A stretch of 64,000 nucleotides of DNA from Paraburkholderia terricola (GTDB taxonomy: Bacteria; Pseudomonadota; Gammaproteobacteria; Burkholderiales; Burkholderiaceae). The position numbers and the translations under genes were made by a program. The notes under the pieces were generated by a model. The model was not told the origin of the DNA, did no database searches, and saw only the letters and a program-made list of their open reading frames with translations. The stretch covers positions 62,001-126,000 of the forward strand of contig NZ_FRAB01000017.1 in assembly GCF_900142195.1 (NCBI RefSeq), written 5' to 3'. Positions 1 through 8,787 of the stretch are shown piece after piece; positions within the stretch are counted from its first letter, which is position 1; each line of letters opens with the position of its first letter.

Positions 1-1
1 T

Positions 2-901
2 GGCGATCTGTTCGAACACGCCGTGTCGTCTGCCTACGCGTCGGCGATGGGAGCGGCGGCATCACCGCTTCAAAGCCCGCTCGCCGACTGTGTCGTCTGG
101 CTCGAGCGCAATTATCGCTTCGGCCTCGAATCGCCGATCGGCCGCTTGTCGCTCGCGATCCGCAACGGCTCGGCGAACGCGGCGCTCGACGTCTTGAGCC
201 TCGATCCGCTCGAACCATGCGCCGCGGCGCTTCACGAAGATACCCACGCGACGCTTGCCGAGCGCACGGTCGCGCGGCTCGCCGCGGGCTTCGCGCCGTA
301 TGCGGACGCCCTCGCCGCGGCGCTCGCCGCCGAAACGCCGGACCCGTTGCCGCTTTTCGATGCGTTGAACCGCTTCCGCGTGTTGTGCGCGACGCGTTCG
401 GGGCCGCGCGGCGTCGATCAGGTGAATGCGGTCATGGCGGCTCAAGTGAGACGCTCGGCCGGCGTGACGCTCGCCGTGGGCGCGCAATGGTTCGCGGGAC
501 GGCCGGTGATGGTCACGCGCAACGATTACGCGCTGGGCCTGTTCAACGGCGATATCGGCATCGCGCTGCCGGGCGCGGGCGGCGCGTTGCGGGTGTACTT
601 TCGTACCGGTGACGGCGGTCTGCGCGCGGTCTCGCCGGCCGCGCTCCCGCCGCACGACACGGCGTTCGCGCTCACGGTCCACAAGTCGCAAGGCTCCGAG
701 TTCGAGCACGCGGTGCTGATGCTGCCGTCGGCGTTCAGCCGGGTGTTGTCGCGCGAGCTCGTGTACACGGCGATCACCCGGGCGCGCGAGCGGGTGGAAG
801 TGATTGGTTCGCGGGCCGTGCTGGCGCAGGCTATCGAGACGCCGACGCAGCGTGACTCGGGGCTGGCCGCAAGAATCGCGGAGGCGTCGGGTAACGCGTA
901 G
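2..901 (+). CDS. recD: RecD, exodeoxyribonuclease V alpha subunit (C-terminal part, 5' truncated by window)
   Basis: The reading frame is open from the first complete codon at base 2, so the gene begins upstream of the window; about 299 residues remain. RecD is the fast 5'-3' helicase of the RecBCD recombination-repair enzyme. The visible part carries the end of the UvrD/RecD-type helicase core: an HKSQGSE motif (bases 680-700, motif V region) and YTAITRARERV (about 763-795, motif VI with the arginine finger). The Walker A region is not in the window. recB and recC should lie upstream. Identity is firm at superfamily level and likely for RecD; a RecD2-type helicase is the alternative. Confidence 0.85.
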   Translation, partial: GDLFEHAVSSAYASAMGAAASPLQSPLADCVVWLERNYRFGLESPIGRLSLAIRNGSANAALDVLSLDPLEPCAAALHEDTHATLAERTVARLAAGFAPYADALAAALAAETPDPLPLFDALNRFRVLCATRSGPRGVDQVNAVMAAQVRRSAGVTLAVGAQWFAGRPVMVTRNDYALGLFNGDIGIALPGAGGALRVYFRTGDGGLRAVSPAALPPHDTAFALTVHKSQGSEFEHAVLMLPSAFSRVLSRELVYTAITRARERVEVIGSRAVLAQAIETPTQRDSGLAARIAEASGNA

Positions 902-1013
902 CGGTGCGGCATGGCGGCGGCGCTATCGATGAAGCGGCCATGCCGACGGCGCAAGCGGTTTTCGGCGCCGCGGCCGCTGTGTACACTTGCACCTCTTTAC
1001 CCAATCCCCTGTC

Positions 1014-1418
1014 ATGACATCCCGCTATCCGATCCCGCCGAACGAAATCGAATTGACCGCGGTGCGCGCGCAGGGAGCGGGCGGCCAAAACGTCAACAAG
1101 GTATCGAGCGCCATTCATCTGCGCTTCGACGTGCGCGCGTCGTCGTTGCCGGAAGTGCTGAAAATGCATCTGCTCGCGCTGTCCGATCACCGGCTTACGC
1201 GTGACGGCGTGGTCATCATCAAGGCGCAGGAGCATCGTACTCAGGAGATGAATCGCGCGGCGGCGCTCGCGCGGCTCGACGAACTGATCGAAAGCGTCAG
1301 CGTCACGCGCAAGCCGCGCTTCGCGACCCGGCCGACGCGCGCGTCGAATCTGCGGCGTCTCGACAGCAAGGCCAAGCGCAGCGAGATCAAATCCGGCCGC
1401 GGGCGAGTGGACGATTAA
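1014..1418 (+). CDS. arfB: ArfB (YaeJ), alternative ribosome-rescue peptidyl-tRNA hydrolase
   Basis: A 134-residue protein that releases nascent chains from ribosomes stalled on mRNAs lacking a stop codon. It holds the release-factor GGQ motif at residues 23-25 in the context AQGAGGQNVNKVSSA, and a Lys/Arg-rich C-terminal tail (about residues 105-134) of the kind that ArfB inserts in the empty mRNA channel. Length matches the 140-residue E. coli protein. I chose the ATG at 1014 over an upstream TTG at 987 because homologues begin near the PIPPNEIE segment. No tRNA-recognition release-factor domains are present, so this is not prfA/prfB. The stop codon overlaps the stop of the convergent EAL gene. 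Confidence 0.93.
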   Translation: MTSRYPIPPNEIELTAVRAQGAGGQNVNKVSSAIHLRFDVRASSLPEVLKMHLLALSDHRLTRDGVVIIKAQEHRTQEMNRAAALARLDELIESVSVTRKPRFATRPTRASNLRRLDSKAKRSEIKSGRGRVDD

Positions 1419-2734
1419 CGCTTGCCGCTGCGTCCGCCGGCGCGCGCAATGGCGCTCGGGCTCGTCGGCACGAAGTCGACGCAAAGCACATGCATGCCGT
1501 CATGCTCGAACGCGATGGCCGCGGTGTAGCAGTCCTCGCCGTCGGCCAGCGAATAGTGCGGACCCATCATGGCGACGCGCCCCGGCGCCGCGAGCGCATG
1601 CTTGAAATAGGCGCGCCGCGACCAGTTGCTGCGCGTGTTCGTGTAAAGCGGCGCGAGCCGCAGCGGAGGCGGCGGCACGCTAACGGCGGTGATCGACGGC
1701 TGGGTCTGCTCGCCGCGACTATCGGTGATGAACACCCGGCGCGCTTCGCGCAGATGCGACACTTCTTGCGCCGCGTCGCGCAGATCGCCGCTGAGCTTGT
1801 AGGCGTCGGCCGCGGCCAGCACCGCCTCCGCAAAACCTTCAAAACCGATCCGCTGATGGCGCGCGTGCGCGCGTTCGTAGTCGGCGAATTTGCCCCACAT
1901 CGACTCGAGCAACGCGGGCACCTTGGCGCACGCCGCCTGCACCGAACTCTGCGGCTGACCGAGCCAGAAACCCTGCACGAAATCCACGTCGGCCTGCATG
2001 AGGATCATCAGTTCCTCGTCGGTCTCGACGCCTTCGGCCAGCACCAGCGTGCCGGATTGGTGGAGCATTGCGATCAGGTGGCTGATCATCGAATCGTCGC
2101 CCTCGCGCTTGCCGGCGCGCGCGACCAGTGAACGGTCGAGTTTGACGATGTCGGGGCGAAAGCGCCACACGCGGTCGAAATTCGAAAAGCCGGTGCCGAA
2201 GTCGTCGATCGCGATCAGGAAGTCGCGCGGTTGCGAGGCGGCCAGCATGCTGGCGACCGCGGATTCATCGTCGGCGGGCTGTTCGAGCACCTCGATCACG
2301 ATGCGCTCCTGCGGCAGGCCGAAGTGCGCGGACAGCTCATCGATGAAGGTGCGTTGCGGCCAGTCCGTCTCGAACACCTGCGGGCGCGTGTTCAGGAACA
2401 GCCAGCCGGTGCTGATGCCTTGCTCCATGAAATTCGCCACATGCAGGCAGCGCGCGATGCGGTCGAGCTCGCGCGCGTCGGCTGCGGAGCGCGTGCCGGA
2501 GAACAGCACTTCCGGCGAGACCGGCAAGCCCACCGGATCGAAGGCGCGCAGCAGCGCTTCGTAGCCGACCACGCACTGGTGTGTGACCGAGAGCACGGGC
2601 TGGAACGCGCTGTGCAGGGTCAGCGCGCGCCACGTCGCGGTCCAGCCGGACTCGTCCCGGACCAGATGCGGGAGCAGGCCGCTCAGGGTCAATTCGCTGA
2701 CGGTTGGCATAAGGGCAGGCATGAGAGCGGGCAT
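1415..2734 (-). CDS. EAL-domain c-di-GMP phosphodiesterase with C-terminal sensory-like domain
   Basis: A soluble 439-residue protein expected to hydrolyse cyclic di-GMP. The EAL domain spans about residues 38-285 and looks catalytically complete: EAL at 59-61, N115 in LNTRP, E148, the DDFG pair at 177-178, K198, E234 in EGVET and QG at 254-255. There is no GGDEF domain. Residues about 290-439 form a second domain, with YFKHALAAPGRVAMMGPHYS and a hydrophobic end, resembling the Cache/PAS-like C-terminal module of YkuI-type EAL proteins; this part is inference. Three in-frame ATG codons (MPALMPALMP) leave the exact start open. It is convergent with arfB and has a 548-base upstream gap. Confidence 0.88.
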   Translation of the reverse strand: MPALMPALMPTVSELTLSGLLPHLVRDESGWTATWRALTLHSAFQPVLSVTHQCVVGYEALLRAFDPVGLPVSPEVLFSGTRSAADARELDRIARCLHVANFMEQGISTGWLFLNTRPQVFETDWPQRTFIDELSAHFGLPQERIVIEVLEQPADDESAVASMLAASQPRDFLIAIDDFGTGFSNFDRVWRFRPDIVKLDRSLVARAGKREGDDSMISHLIAMLHQSGTLVLAEGVETDEELMILMQADVDFVQGFWLGQPQSSVQAACAKVPALLESMWGKFADYERAHARHQRIGFEGFAEAVLAAADAYKLSGDLRDAAQEVSHLREARRVFITDSRGEQTQPSITAVSVPPPPLRLAPLYTNTRSNWSRRAYFKHALAAPGRVAMMGPHYSLADGEDCYTAAIAFEHDGMHVLCVDFVPTSPSAIARAGGRSGKR

Positions 2735-3282
2735 GGTGGCATCGCGGCAAGCGGATGACCGGGTGCGCAGACCGATTCGGCGCGCGTTTCAGCGCGCCAC
2801 GAAAGCACAGCCCAGGCGTCGGCGGGGTGGGGCGCGAAGCGCGCGGGAACGCGGAGAACGATGCCAGCCATGCTGGACTCCGGCGGATTGGTCAAACCAG
2901 TCTAGCAGTTTGCGATTTGCATGAATGTGCGGGTTATCACAGACGCATAACGTCATTTGATCGCCCTGCGACCAGCTGCGGCGAGGCGCCCGGCATGACT
3001 TCGCGCGAGAGCATGGCGCGCGCTTGCCGTGCGCGACACATTCATCGCCGCCGTCGCGGCCCGTCGTGATCTGCCGTGTGCATGAGGCGAGCGTAGCAGG
3101 GTGGCGAGTGGCCGCCCGCCAAACTCCAGGCGAGACGGTACTCAGACGTTATGCGCTTTTCCACGCGCTTTTCGTCAGCCCATACGACGCGCGCGAATGG
3201 CGGCCGGCTGCATCCGCGAGCCAGCCTGCAGGTTTGAAAGACGGCAGGTATGCTGCTGGCTTTTCGTGAAAAGGGGGACGGT
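2735..3282. other. Intergenic region, no gene recognised
   Basis: This 548-base gap separates the divergent EAL gene and the monooxygenase-like gene, so both promoters should be here. Short reading frames exist on both strands but have compositions typical of GC-rich non-coding frames and no recognisable motif. I could not pick a convincing -35/-10 pair. Confidence 0.5.
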
Positions 3283-3573
3283 ATGTCGGAAATCGCGGTG
3301 GTCGCAATCTCGGTGGCGAAGCCGGGCTACGAAGAGCAACTGCGCGAAGCGCTCGAAGGCATCGTCGGGCCGACGCGCAACGAGCAAGGCGCGCTGCAGT
3401 ACGACCTGCACCGCGATGTGCAGGAGCCGCGCCGGTTCGTGTTCGTCGAGCGTTGGGAAAGCCAGGAGGCGCTGGCGGCGCATGCGAAATCCGCGCACAT
3501 CGAGGCTTACGGGAAAGCCGTGGCGGATTGGGTGGAACACGCGGAAATCCGCGTGGTGTCGAAGATCGCCTGA
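3283..3573 (+). CDS. Antibiotic biosynthesis monooxygenase (ABM) domain protein
   Basis: A 96-residue single-domain protein of the dimeric alpha/beta ABM/YgiN fold. Typical features are the early EEQLREAL helix, ALQYDLHRD strand, FVFVERWESQEALAAHAKS and a final strand. Members act as small cofactor-free quinol monooxygenases or related oxygenases, but many have no known substrate. I chose the ATG at 3283 over one at 3250 because a strong AAGGGGG Shine-Dalgarno sequence lies just upstream (3270-3277). It stands alone and converges with a small minus-strand gene. Confidence 0.85.
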   Translation: MSEIAVVAISVAKPGYEEQLREALEGIVGPTRNEQGALQYDLHRDVQEPRRFVFVERWESQEALAAHAKSAHIEAYGKAVADWVEHAEIRVVSKIA

Positions 3574-3637
3574 GCGTTCGTGAGCGGTGGTGAGCGCCGC
3601 GCGACGGCGGGCGCCGGGCGGTGCGTGCCGTTTGTGC

Positions 3638-3895
3638 TCAGTGGGTCGCTTGCGGGACGTCGAGAATCAGGATGATGGTCCAGTCGGCATCGCCATCGTG
3701 GTGATACTGGCGTTCGGCGACGATGAACGGTTGCTGCTTGCCATCCGGGCCGAGAAACAGCACGTCGCCTTCCATCGGCAGGCATTCGACGGGCGGCAGC
3801 GCGAGGAACGCTTCCTGACCGCCGCGCGGCATCAATTTTTCGATCTTGCGGGATGCTGCTTCAGTCCATTCGATATCTAGCTGGATGTTGCTCAT
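3638..3895 (-). CDS. Small hypothetical protein (85 aa)
   Basis: I do not recognise the family. The 85-residue product starts MSNIQLDIEW, is acidic, has no signal peptide or membrane segment, and ends with a strand-rich stretch (WTIILILDVPQATH). The start is set by a good GGAGG Shine-Dalgarno sequence directly upstream of the ATG at 3895; the frame is open further upstream but that part has a non-coding look. Tryptophan, proline-glycine turns and codon use support a real gene. It converges with the ABM-domain gene. Confidence 0.7.
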   Translation of the reverse strand: MSNIQLDIEWTEAASRKIEKLMPRGGQEAFLALPPVECLPMEGDVLFLGPDGKQQPFIVAERQYHHDGDADWTIILILDVPQATH

Positions 3896-4231
3896 GCTGT
3901 CCTCCGCACCAGGGTGCGCATGGGTTAGGGGATGCCGGCTGGGCGCCGGTCGGTGCGCGACTTTAGCATACCGTCGGCCGGATGCAGCGGGCTTGGAGCG
4001 CTCGCACGGCGCCCTTGCGGCGCGGCGTTGGCTGTCTTCAGCGCCTCGGTGGTGAACGCCATGGCAGGCCGTCGATGCCTGCTTGTCGAAGGCCTGTGGG
4101 TACGTCGCAATGTCCCTTTGCAAGTCCGAAGGTCATTAGACAACAAAAAGCCGAAACCGGCGTGCCGGCTTCGGCTTTCAATCTTCACGGCGAGGCAGCG
4201 GCGATGCTGCCGATGATCTGGCTAGCCGCGC
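3896..4231. other. Intergenic region with a terminator
   Basis: A 336-base gap between two minus-strand small genes. It holds the intrinsic terminator at 4146-4178 and, near 3896-3960, the leader of the 85-residue protein. No gene is recognised. Confidence 0.5.
4146..4178 (-). terminator. Rho-independent terminator
   Basis: AAAGCCGAA pairs with TTCGGCTTT and the inner CCGGC with GCCGG. Read on the minus strand the stem is followed by a T-run, so it ends the small exported-protein gene at 4232-4477. Confidence 0.8.
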
Positions 4232-4477
4232 TTACGAACTGGCTGCATCGGCCTTGGCGGCCTTCTTCTTGTGATGCGGCGACATTTTGTGGTGTTGGGC
4301 GGGTGCTGCCGGCGCGCTGTCCATGGCTTGCTGCCGGTTTTGCAAATCTTGCGCGCGTTGTTCGACGTCGGCGGCCTTGGCCGGATCGGTGCTCATCGTG
4401 ACGCCGCTGTCTTGCGCATAAGCTGCGCCCGTCACGGCACTGAGGGAAACCAGGATCGCCAGGGACACTTTCTTCAT
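4232..4477 (-). CDS. Small exported protein with His/Lys-rich tail
   Basis: An 81-residue protein with a clear Sec signal peptide (MKKVSLAILVSLSAVTGAAYA, cleavage expected after AYA). The mature part is about 60 residues with a Gln/Ala-rich middle and a basic tail containing QHHKMSPHHKKKAAK. A GGAGG Shine-Dalgarno sequence supports the ATG at 4477, and a terminator follows at 4146-4178. The function is unknown; the histidine clusters could bind metal, but that is only a guess. Confidence 0.75.
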   Translation of the reverse strand: MKKVSLAILVSLSAVTGAAYAQDSGVTMSTDPAKAADVEQRAQDLQNRQQAMDSAPAAPAQHHKMSPHHKKKAAKADAASS

Positions 4478-4727
4478 CGTTACCTCCGCAGAGTGGTTTA
4501 TGGACCCGAACATTTGTCTACCCAAATGGAAAGACAGTGCATTCTAGCCAGCAATATCCGCTCCAGCAGACGCTTTGTAACGACGATGACAATTCGTTAC
4601 ATCCTGTTACTGCCGTCCAAGGACTGTTGTCAGGCTTACAGTTGATTTCTGCGCCCTCCAACACGGTGAGCTGTCGCGGCGAATATTCGCATCTCTAAAT
4701 AACGCGGCTTTTGCGATGTTTCGCATT

Positions 4728-5516
4728 TCAGAACCATCCGATTGCGCGATAAATCTGAAACTGGGCGATTCCAATCAGCTCGTGCAACGCGATCTCGGCA
4801 TTCACAAGATTTTCATACCGCGGGAGTACACCGACATGGGCGCGCCGCGCGCTCGAGATGACAGGTTGCGGTGAGAGACCGAACAACTGGAAGTTCATTA
4901 ATGCGCGCGGCATGTGATACGCGGATGTGACGAGTATCAAGGAATCGTAATGTGATCGCTCGATAATGGTCGACACGTTGCGCGCGTTTTCGTAAGTCGT
5001 TCGGCTGCTGTTTTCCAGCACGATGTCCGCGCGGGGCACCTGCTTGTCCAGCAGATAGGGCAGATAGGTGTCGGCTTCGGTCGCGCGATGCCGCTGCGGG
5101 TTGCCACCGCTCACGATCACCTCGCAGGTGAGCGCCATGCGTTTGCAGTTCGCATAGTTGGCCGCGCTCACCGCGATGCGCGTGAGCACGTCGCGTGGCG
5201 GCACGAGCACATCGTGGGCGTCGTAAATCGTGCCGCCGCCGAGCAGGATGATCGCGGTGCGCGGCGCGAACGTGGCGGGCGCAGGGGATTGCCGGTGCGG
5301 TTGCGCCAGTTGCAGCAATGGCGCGGTGAGCCAGCCGGCCGAGAGCAGCCAGAACAGGGCGAGCAGACAAACGGCGAGCGGTCGGCGGGCGCTTTTCCAT
5401 AGCACGATTGCTGCAAAAAAAAGCGCTAATAAAGTGAATAGAATCAATTTAGATGGGGTAACGTATGACTTTCGGGACAAATCCACGAACCTGCTATCGC
5501 GCCGCAGCGGTTGCAT
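4728..5516 (-). CDS. YdcF/SanA-like DUF218 membrane protein
   Basis: The product has two N-terminal membrane segments (KLILFTLLALFFAAIVLW and LAVCLLALFWLLSAGWLTA) followed by a DUF218 domain with AIILLGGGTIYD, VIVSGGNPQ and a TYENARN motif. Family members (YdcF, SanA, ElyC) are envelope-associated; ElyC affects peptidoglycan lipid-carrier metabolism. The start is uncertain: the frame opens with a GTG at 5651, but no Shine-Dalgarno sequence favours it. I chose the ATG at 5516, giving 262 residues, the usual family length. The gene stands alone on the minus strand. Confidence 0.8.
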   Translation of the reverse strand: MQPLRRDSRFVDLSRKSYVTPSKLILFTLLALFFAAIVLWKSARRPLAVCLLALFWLLSAGWLTAPLLQLAQPHRQSPAPATFAPRTAIILLGGGTIYDAHDVLVPPRDVLTRIAVSAANYANCKRMALTCEVIVSGGNPQRHRATEADTYLPYLLDKQVPRADIVLENSSRTTYENARNVSTIIERSHYDSLILVTSAYHMPRALMNFQLFGLSPQPVISSARRAHVGVLPRYENLVNAEIALHELIGIAQFQIYRAIGWF

Positions 5517-5713
5517 CGCCGGCCGTGGACAGAACGCTAACACGCTGTTCGGACGGGGGTTCCGAAAACGAGACCAGGCAGCACCTGGCGGAAATCCGGC
5601 TGCATGACTTGCAGCCCGCTTCCAGCCCAGGGCGGGTGCTACGCGCGTCACTGGTGGCGCGGTGACGTGTTGGGCATAAATGTGTCATGGCTGCACTTTA
5701 AGAAAGAAGTGAG

Positions 5714-6037
5714 ATGACCACGTATTCCAACGAAGCGGTACTTGAAGCGCTGCGGCGGGCGCAATATCGCCAGGTCCCATGGGCCAGACGGCCGGGCGTT
5801 TTCCAATATCTTCGCGCGCTTGGCCTGATGGATACCGTTCGGCAGCGCACCGTCGCGCCGGCTCCGGGCTTTCACGCACCTGTCGACATCGCCGTGCTCA
5901 CCGAGCGCGGCAAGGCTGAGTTTGCGCGGCTCGCACATGACGAGCGGTTGCTTAGCTGGACGGACCAGCGAATGAACGACTACGTCGTCGCCACCGCCGA
6001 CTCGCGGCCCACCGCCGCGCTCGAAGTGCGGCCCTAG
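5714..6037 (+). CDS. Hypothetical protein (107 aa)
   Basis: Not recognised. The protein is soluble, with an N-terminal helical part (SNEAVLEALRRAQY) and a segment, VLTERGKAEFARLAHDERLL, that resembles the wing end of winged-helix proteins. That similarity is weak. A purine-rich leader (AGAAAGAAGTGAG) precedes the ATG. It starts about 200 bases from the divergent DUF218 gene. Confidence 0.6.
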   Translation: MTTYSNEAVLEALRRAQYRQVPWARRPGVFQYLRALGLMDTVRQRTVAPAPGFHAPVDIAVLTERGKAEFARLAHDERLLSWTDQRMNDYVVATADSRPTAALEVRP

Positions 6038-6171
6038 CTTCGGCGCACGGCTAACGCTGGTTTCCGGACCGTTGCACGAGGCTGGCGGTTATTTCGTTGT
6101 TCTGCAAACTGCGGCCATACTCCGGCCCTTTCCGCCGAAGTGGCTCGCGCGTCGGCTCGTGTCCGGTCATG

Positions 6172-6202
6172 AAAAAAAGCCCGTATCTTGAGGATACGGG
6201 CT
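6172..6202 (-). terminator. Rho-independent terminator
   Basis: AGCCCGTATC (6178-6187) pairs perfectly with GATACGGGCT (6193-6202). On the minus strand it is followed by seven T, so it would end transcripts coming from the small exported-protein gene at 6412-6666. Confidence 0.8.
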
Positions 6203-6411
6203 ACCGGAATTACTACTGCCACGCTGTGCTAATGGCGTTGAATGAGACTGTTGGCGGGATCCAGTGGTTCCCCAATCGATCCGCTTCGCACTGCCGCAAT
6301 GGGCTCACGGCTACGGCGAAGTCACAGCGAATCATTTGGTACTAGCAAACGGGGCGGATGACTCAGCAGGACGCTCGGGCTTCCATTCGAATTCTGATCG
6401 ACGCTCCCTCC

Positions 6412-6666
6412 CTAACGCCGGCGCGCTGGATCCTCGCGGGGCGGTTCCGGCCGAGTGCGCACGTTGCTTGCGATGTCGCCACGCAAATCTCCGCGCGGCG
6501 CGGGTGGCGTGAAGTCACGACTGCGCGCGTCGCGCTGCTGCCAGGCTTGAAGGCTGGCGGTGCGGTCAGGCCGCCAGTTCCAGCCTTCCGGCCGTTGCTG
6601 TGCAAGCGCCGCTGCGGCCATCGATGAAACCACAATGCCGCACAGAAGCAGTGACATTGGTTTCAT
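6412..6666 (-). CDS. Small exported hypothetical protein (84 aa)
   Basis: The product starts with a Sec signal peptide (MKPMSLLLCGIVVSSMAAAALA, cleavage probably after ALA). The mature part of about 62 residues is rich in Arg, Pro and Asp and looks disordered. A GGGAG Shine-Dalgarno sequence precedes the ATG, and a strong terminator lies 210 bases downstream. No function can be proposed. Confidence 0.65.
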   Translation of the reverse strand: MKPMSLLLCGIVVSSMAAAALAQQRPEGWNWRPDRTASLQAWQQRDARSRDFTPPAPRGDLRGDIASNVRTRPEPPREDPARRR

Positions 6667-6953
6667 GCTGGAGCTCCCGTCAAGCCGATCGACTCAAGGC
6701 CTGTTTTCATACCCCTAAGGTAGGCCGACCGACGAAAGCACGCTGTAAGTAATAGTAAATGGATGTTTCACCCGCAACGCTCTCGCTGCATCGGACGTCT
6801 GACGCAGCGCGCAGGCAGGGTGGAAAGGGACGACTGCGTTGGGCGCGCCGGCGAGCGGTGCCCATGACGAGTCAGGCGGGCGTCGAGAGGCGACGCACGA
6901 AGGCCTGGACAGGTGCCGGGCGCCCATAAGGGGCCCGGGTGAAACGATTCGCG

Positions 6954-7355
6954 TCAGGCCATCTTGACCGGCGCGCGCCACGATTCCGGATTGGTCCAGA
7001 ATGCGCCGCGCAGACGGTCGCGGCTCGGCGGTGCTGGCGGTTTCGCAGCGGTGGCGCCGATCCGCCCGCGCAGCGAAATTTCGCGGCCGCTCGTTCCGAG
7101 TCGCTTGACTATTTCGGCGAGCGTACCATCGGCCTGCCACTCGTCGAAGCGGCGGCGGCAAGTCGGCGGCGACGGATAGCGGCCGGGCAGCTTGGACCAG
7201 CCTTCGCCGGTCGACAGCACCCAAAGCACGGCGTTGACGACCGCGCGCGCTTCCACGCGTGGCCGACCGCGCCGTTCGCTCCGTGCAGGCTCCGCACAGA
7301 ACAACGCCTCGACCAGCGCCCACTCGTTGTCTCTCAAATCGTCGAACAGCATCAT
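6954..7355 (-). CDS. Orphan DUF4096 protein (IS5-type transposase N-terminal domain only)
   Basis: A 133-residue protein made of the helix-turn-helix-like N-terminal domain of IS4/IS5 transposases (DUF4096): DNEWALVEALF, GRPRVEARAVVNAVLWVLSTG, WSKLPGRYP and a CRRRFDEW segment. The DDE catalytic domain is absent; after about residue 95 the protein ends in an unrelated Arg/Pro-rich tail. I see no terminal inverted repeats or remaining transposase around it. A good GAGGTG Shine-Dalgarno sequence precedes the start. It may be a remnant or a captured DNA-binding protein; compare the second copy of this type at 35424-35879. Confidence 0.75.
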   Translation of the reverse strand: MMLFDDLRDNEWALVEALFCAEPARSERRGRPRVEARAVVNAVLWVLSTGEGWSKLPGRYPSPPTCRRRFDEWQADGTLAEIVKRLGTSGREISLRGRIGATAAKPPAPPSRDRLRGAFWTNPESWRAPVKMA

Positions 7356-7759
7356 GTTTCACCTCAGCGAAGCTAACTCCGGTGCGCTGCCCCGCGCCGC
7401 GCACTCTCCATGCACTCGATAGGCGAGTGCCAAGGGGGTCGGGCTTGCCACGGTCCTGTATGCAGTCAGAACTCATGGCGCCGATCCTGTGTGCATGTAA
7501 ATGCAGGAACTGTGCCAACATAAGTCCAACAGCCTGAAGCCCTGTAGCGGCGGGCCAGCGCGGGCGCTAGCTAGGGGCGTATGAGAATCCAAAAAACCCA
7601 TCACGCAAATCGGGACAATCACCAATCTTGTGCAATCAGGCCCGGCCAGCGTGCGTTTGCGCCTTCCCGCTGCATTGCAGCGAAAGCCGCTGCGCCCGCT
7701 GTGACGCGAAGTTTGCGAATACAATGCGCATCAAAATGCGTCATTGATGAGGTTGGTAA
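7356..7759. other. Intergenic region upstream of the LysR gene
   Basis: A 404-base gap between the divergent DUF4096 and LysR genes. Its right end holds a TACAAT -10-like box at 7720-7725 and the inverted repeat at 7729-7749. No gene is recognised in the rest. Confidence 0.5.
7729..7749 (+). promoter_or_regulatory. Inverted repeat, possible LysR autoregulatory site
   Basis: CATCAA (7729-7734) and TTGATG (7744-7749) form perfect arms around nine bases. The repeat sits just after a TACAAT box and ends on the ribosome binding site of the LysR gene, a position fit for autorepression. The function is inferred. Confidence 0.35.
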
Positions 7760-8662
7760 ATGAATGTCACGCTGCGCCAGCTCAGGGTTTTCATTGAGGT
7801 CGCCCGCTTGCAGAGCTTCAGTCGGGCGGGCGATGAAATCGGCCTGACGCAATCGGCCGTTAGCCGCTGCGTGCGCGAACTGGAGGGGGAAATCGGCCTC
7901 AAGCTGATCGACCGCACGACGCGCGAAGTGCAGCTAACCGATGTCGGCGGCAATCTGGTTGCGAGCGTGTCGCGTCTATTGAACGACCTCGACGACGCGC
8001 TGCGCGAGATTCGTGAAATCGGCGAGCAGCGCCGTGGACGAGTCATGGTGGCTGCCAGTCCGACGGTCGCCTGCCGGTTGATGCCGGGCGTGGTGGCGTC
8101 GTGCGGACGGCAGTTTCCGTACATCACACTGGGTTTGCGCGACGACGTGCAAAGCGACGTGGTCCGCAAGGTCAAATCGGGCGAGGTCGATTTCGGCGTG
8201 ATCATCGGCCCCTTTTCCGCCGACGATCTGCTCAGCGAATCGCTGATGACGGATTCGTTCTGCGTCGTTTTGCGCGGCGACCATCCGTTGGCGGCCCGCA
8301 AGCAGGTGGCGTGGACGGACCTCGAGGGCCAGCAGCTCGTCATGCTCGATTACGCGTCAGGCAGCCGGCCGATCATCGACGCCGTGATGCAGGAGCACGG
8401 TGTCAACGCGACGGTGGTGCAGGAACTGGGTCATTCCGCGACCGTCTTCGGGCTGATCGAGGCGGGCGTCGGCGTGAGCGTGCTCCCCTGGCTCGCGTTG
8501 CCGCTGCCGGCGGGCGCCACGCTGGTGGCGCGGCCGCTGGTGCCGCGTGCGCAACGCACGGTCGAACTGGTGCGGCGGCGCGACCGTTCGTTATCGCCGG
8601 CGGCCGAGGCGGTGTGGGAACTGATTCGTCAATTGCCGGCGCGGGCGGAGGAGCTGGGCTGA
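7760..8662 (+). CDS. LysR-family transcriptional regulator
   Basis: A 300-residue LTTR. The winged helix-turn-helix covers residues 1-60 (RQLRVFIEVARLQSFSRAG, LTQSAVSRCVRELE), followed by a linker helix and a two-lobed substrate-binding domain (about 90-295) with VDFGVIIGPF and a GVGVSVLPWLALP segment. GAGG upstream fits the ATG. The next gene, 125 bases downstream on the same strand, is an aminotransferase, a plausible target or neighbour in function. The effector is unknown. Confidence 0.92.
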   Translation: MNVTLRQLRVFIEVARLQSFSRAGDEIGLTQSAVSRCVRELEGEIGLKLIDRTTREVQLTDVGGNLVASVSRLLNDLDDALREIREIGEQRRGRVMVAASPTVACRLMPGVVASCGRQFPYITLGLRDDVQSDVVRKVKSGEVDFGVIIGPFSADDLLSESLMTDSFCVVLRGDHPLAARKQVAWTDLEGQQLVMLDYASGSRPIIDAVMQEHGVNATVVQELGHSATVFGLIEAGVGVSVLPWLALPLPAGATLVARPLVPRAQRTVELVRRRDRSLSPAAEAVWELIRQLPARAEELG

Positions 8663-8787
8663 TGCGGGTCGCGGTTCGGCTCGGCGCCTGATTGACCGCC
8701 GACTTCGCCGTCCTGACGACAGGCGCCACGCTACACTGTCGCCTCTGCGCAATCTCAACCCCTAGCCGACACCGTCTGGAAGCCTCG

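Noticed and set aside
3024..3269. Small plus-strand ORF upstream of the ABM gene
   Set aside because: No ribosome binding site or recognisable composition; it overlaps other random frames.
6715..7521. Complete insertion sequence around the first DUF4096 gene
   Set aside because: No DDE catalytic domain, terminal inverted repeats or target duplication could be seen; only the N-terminal domain is present.
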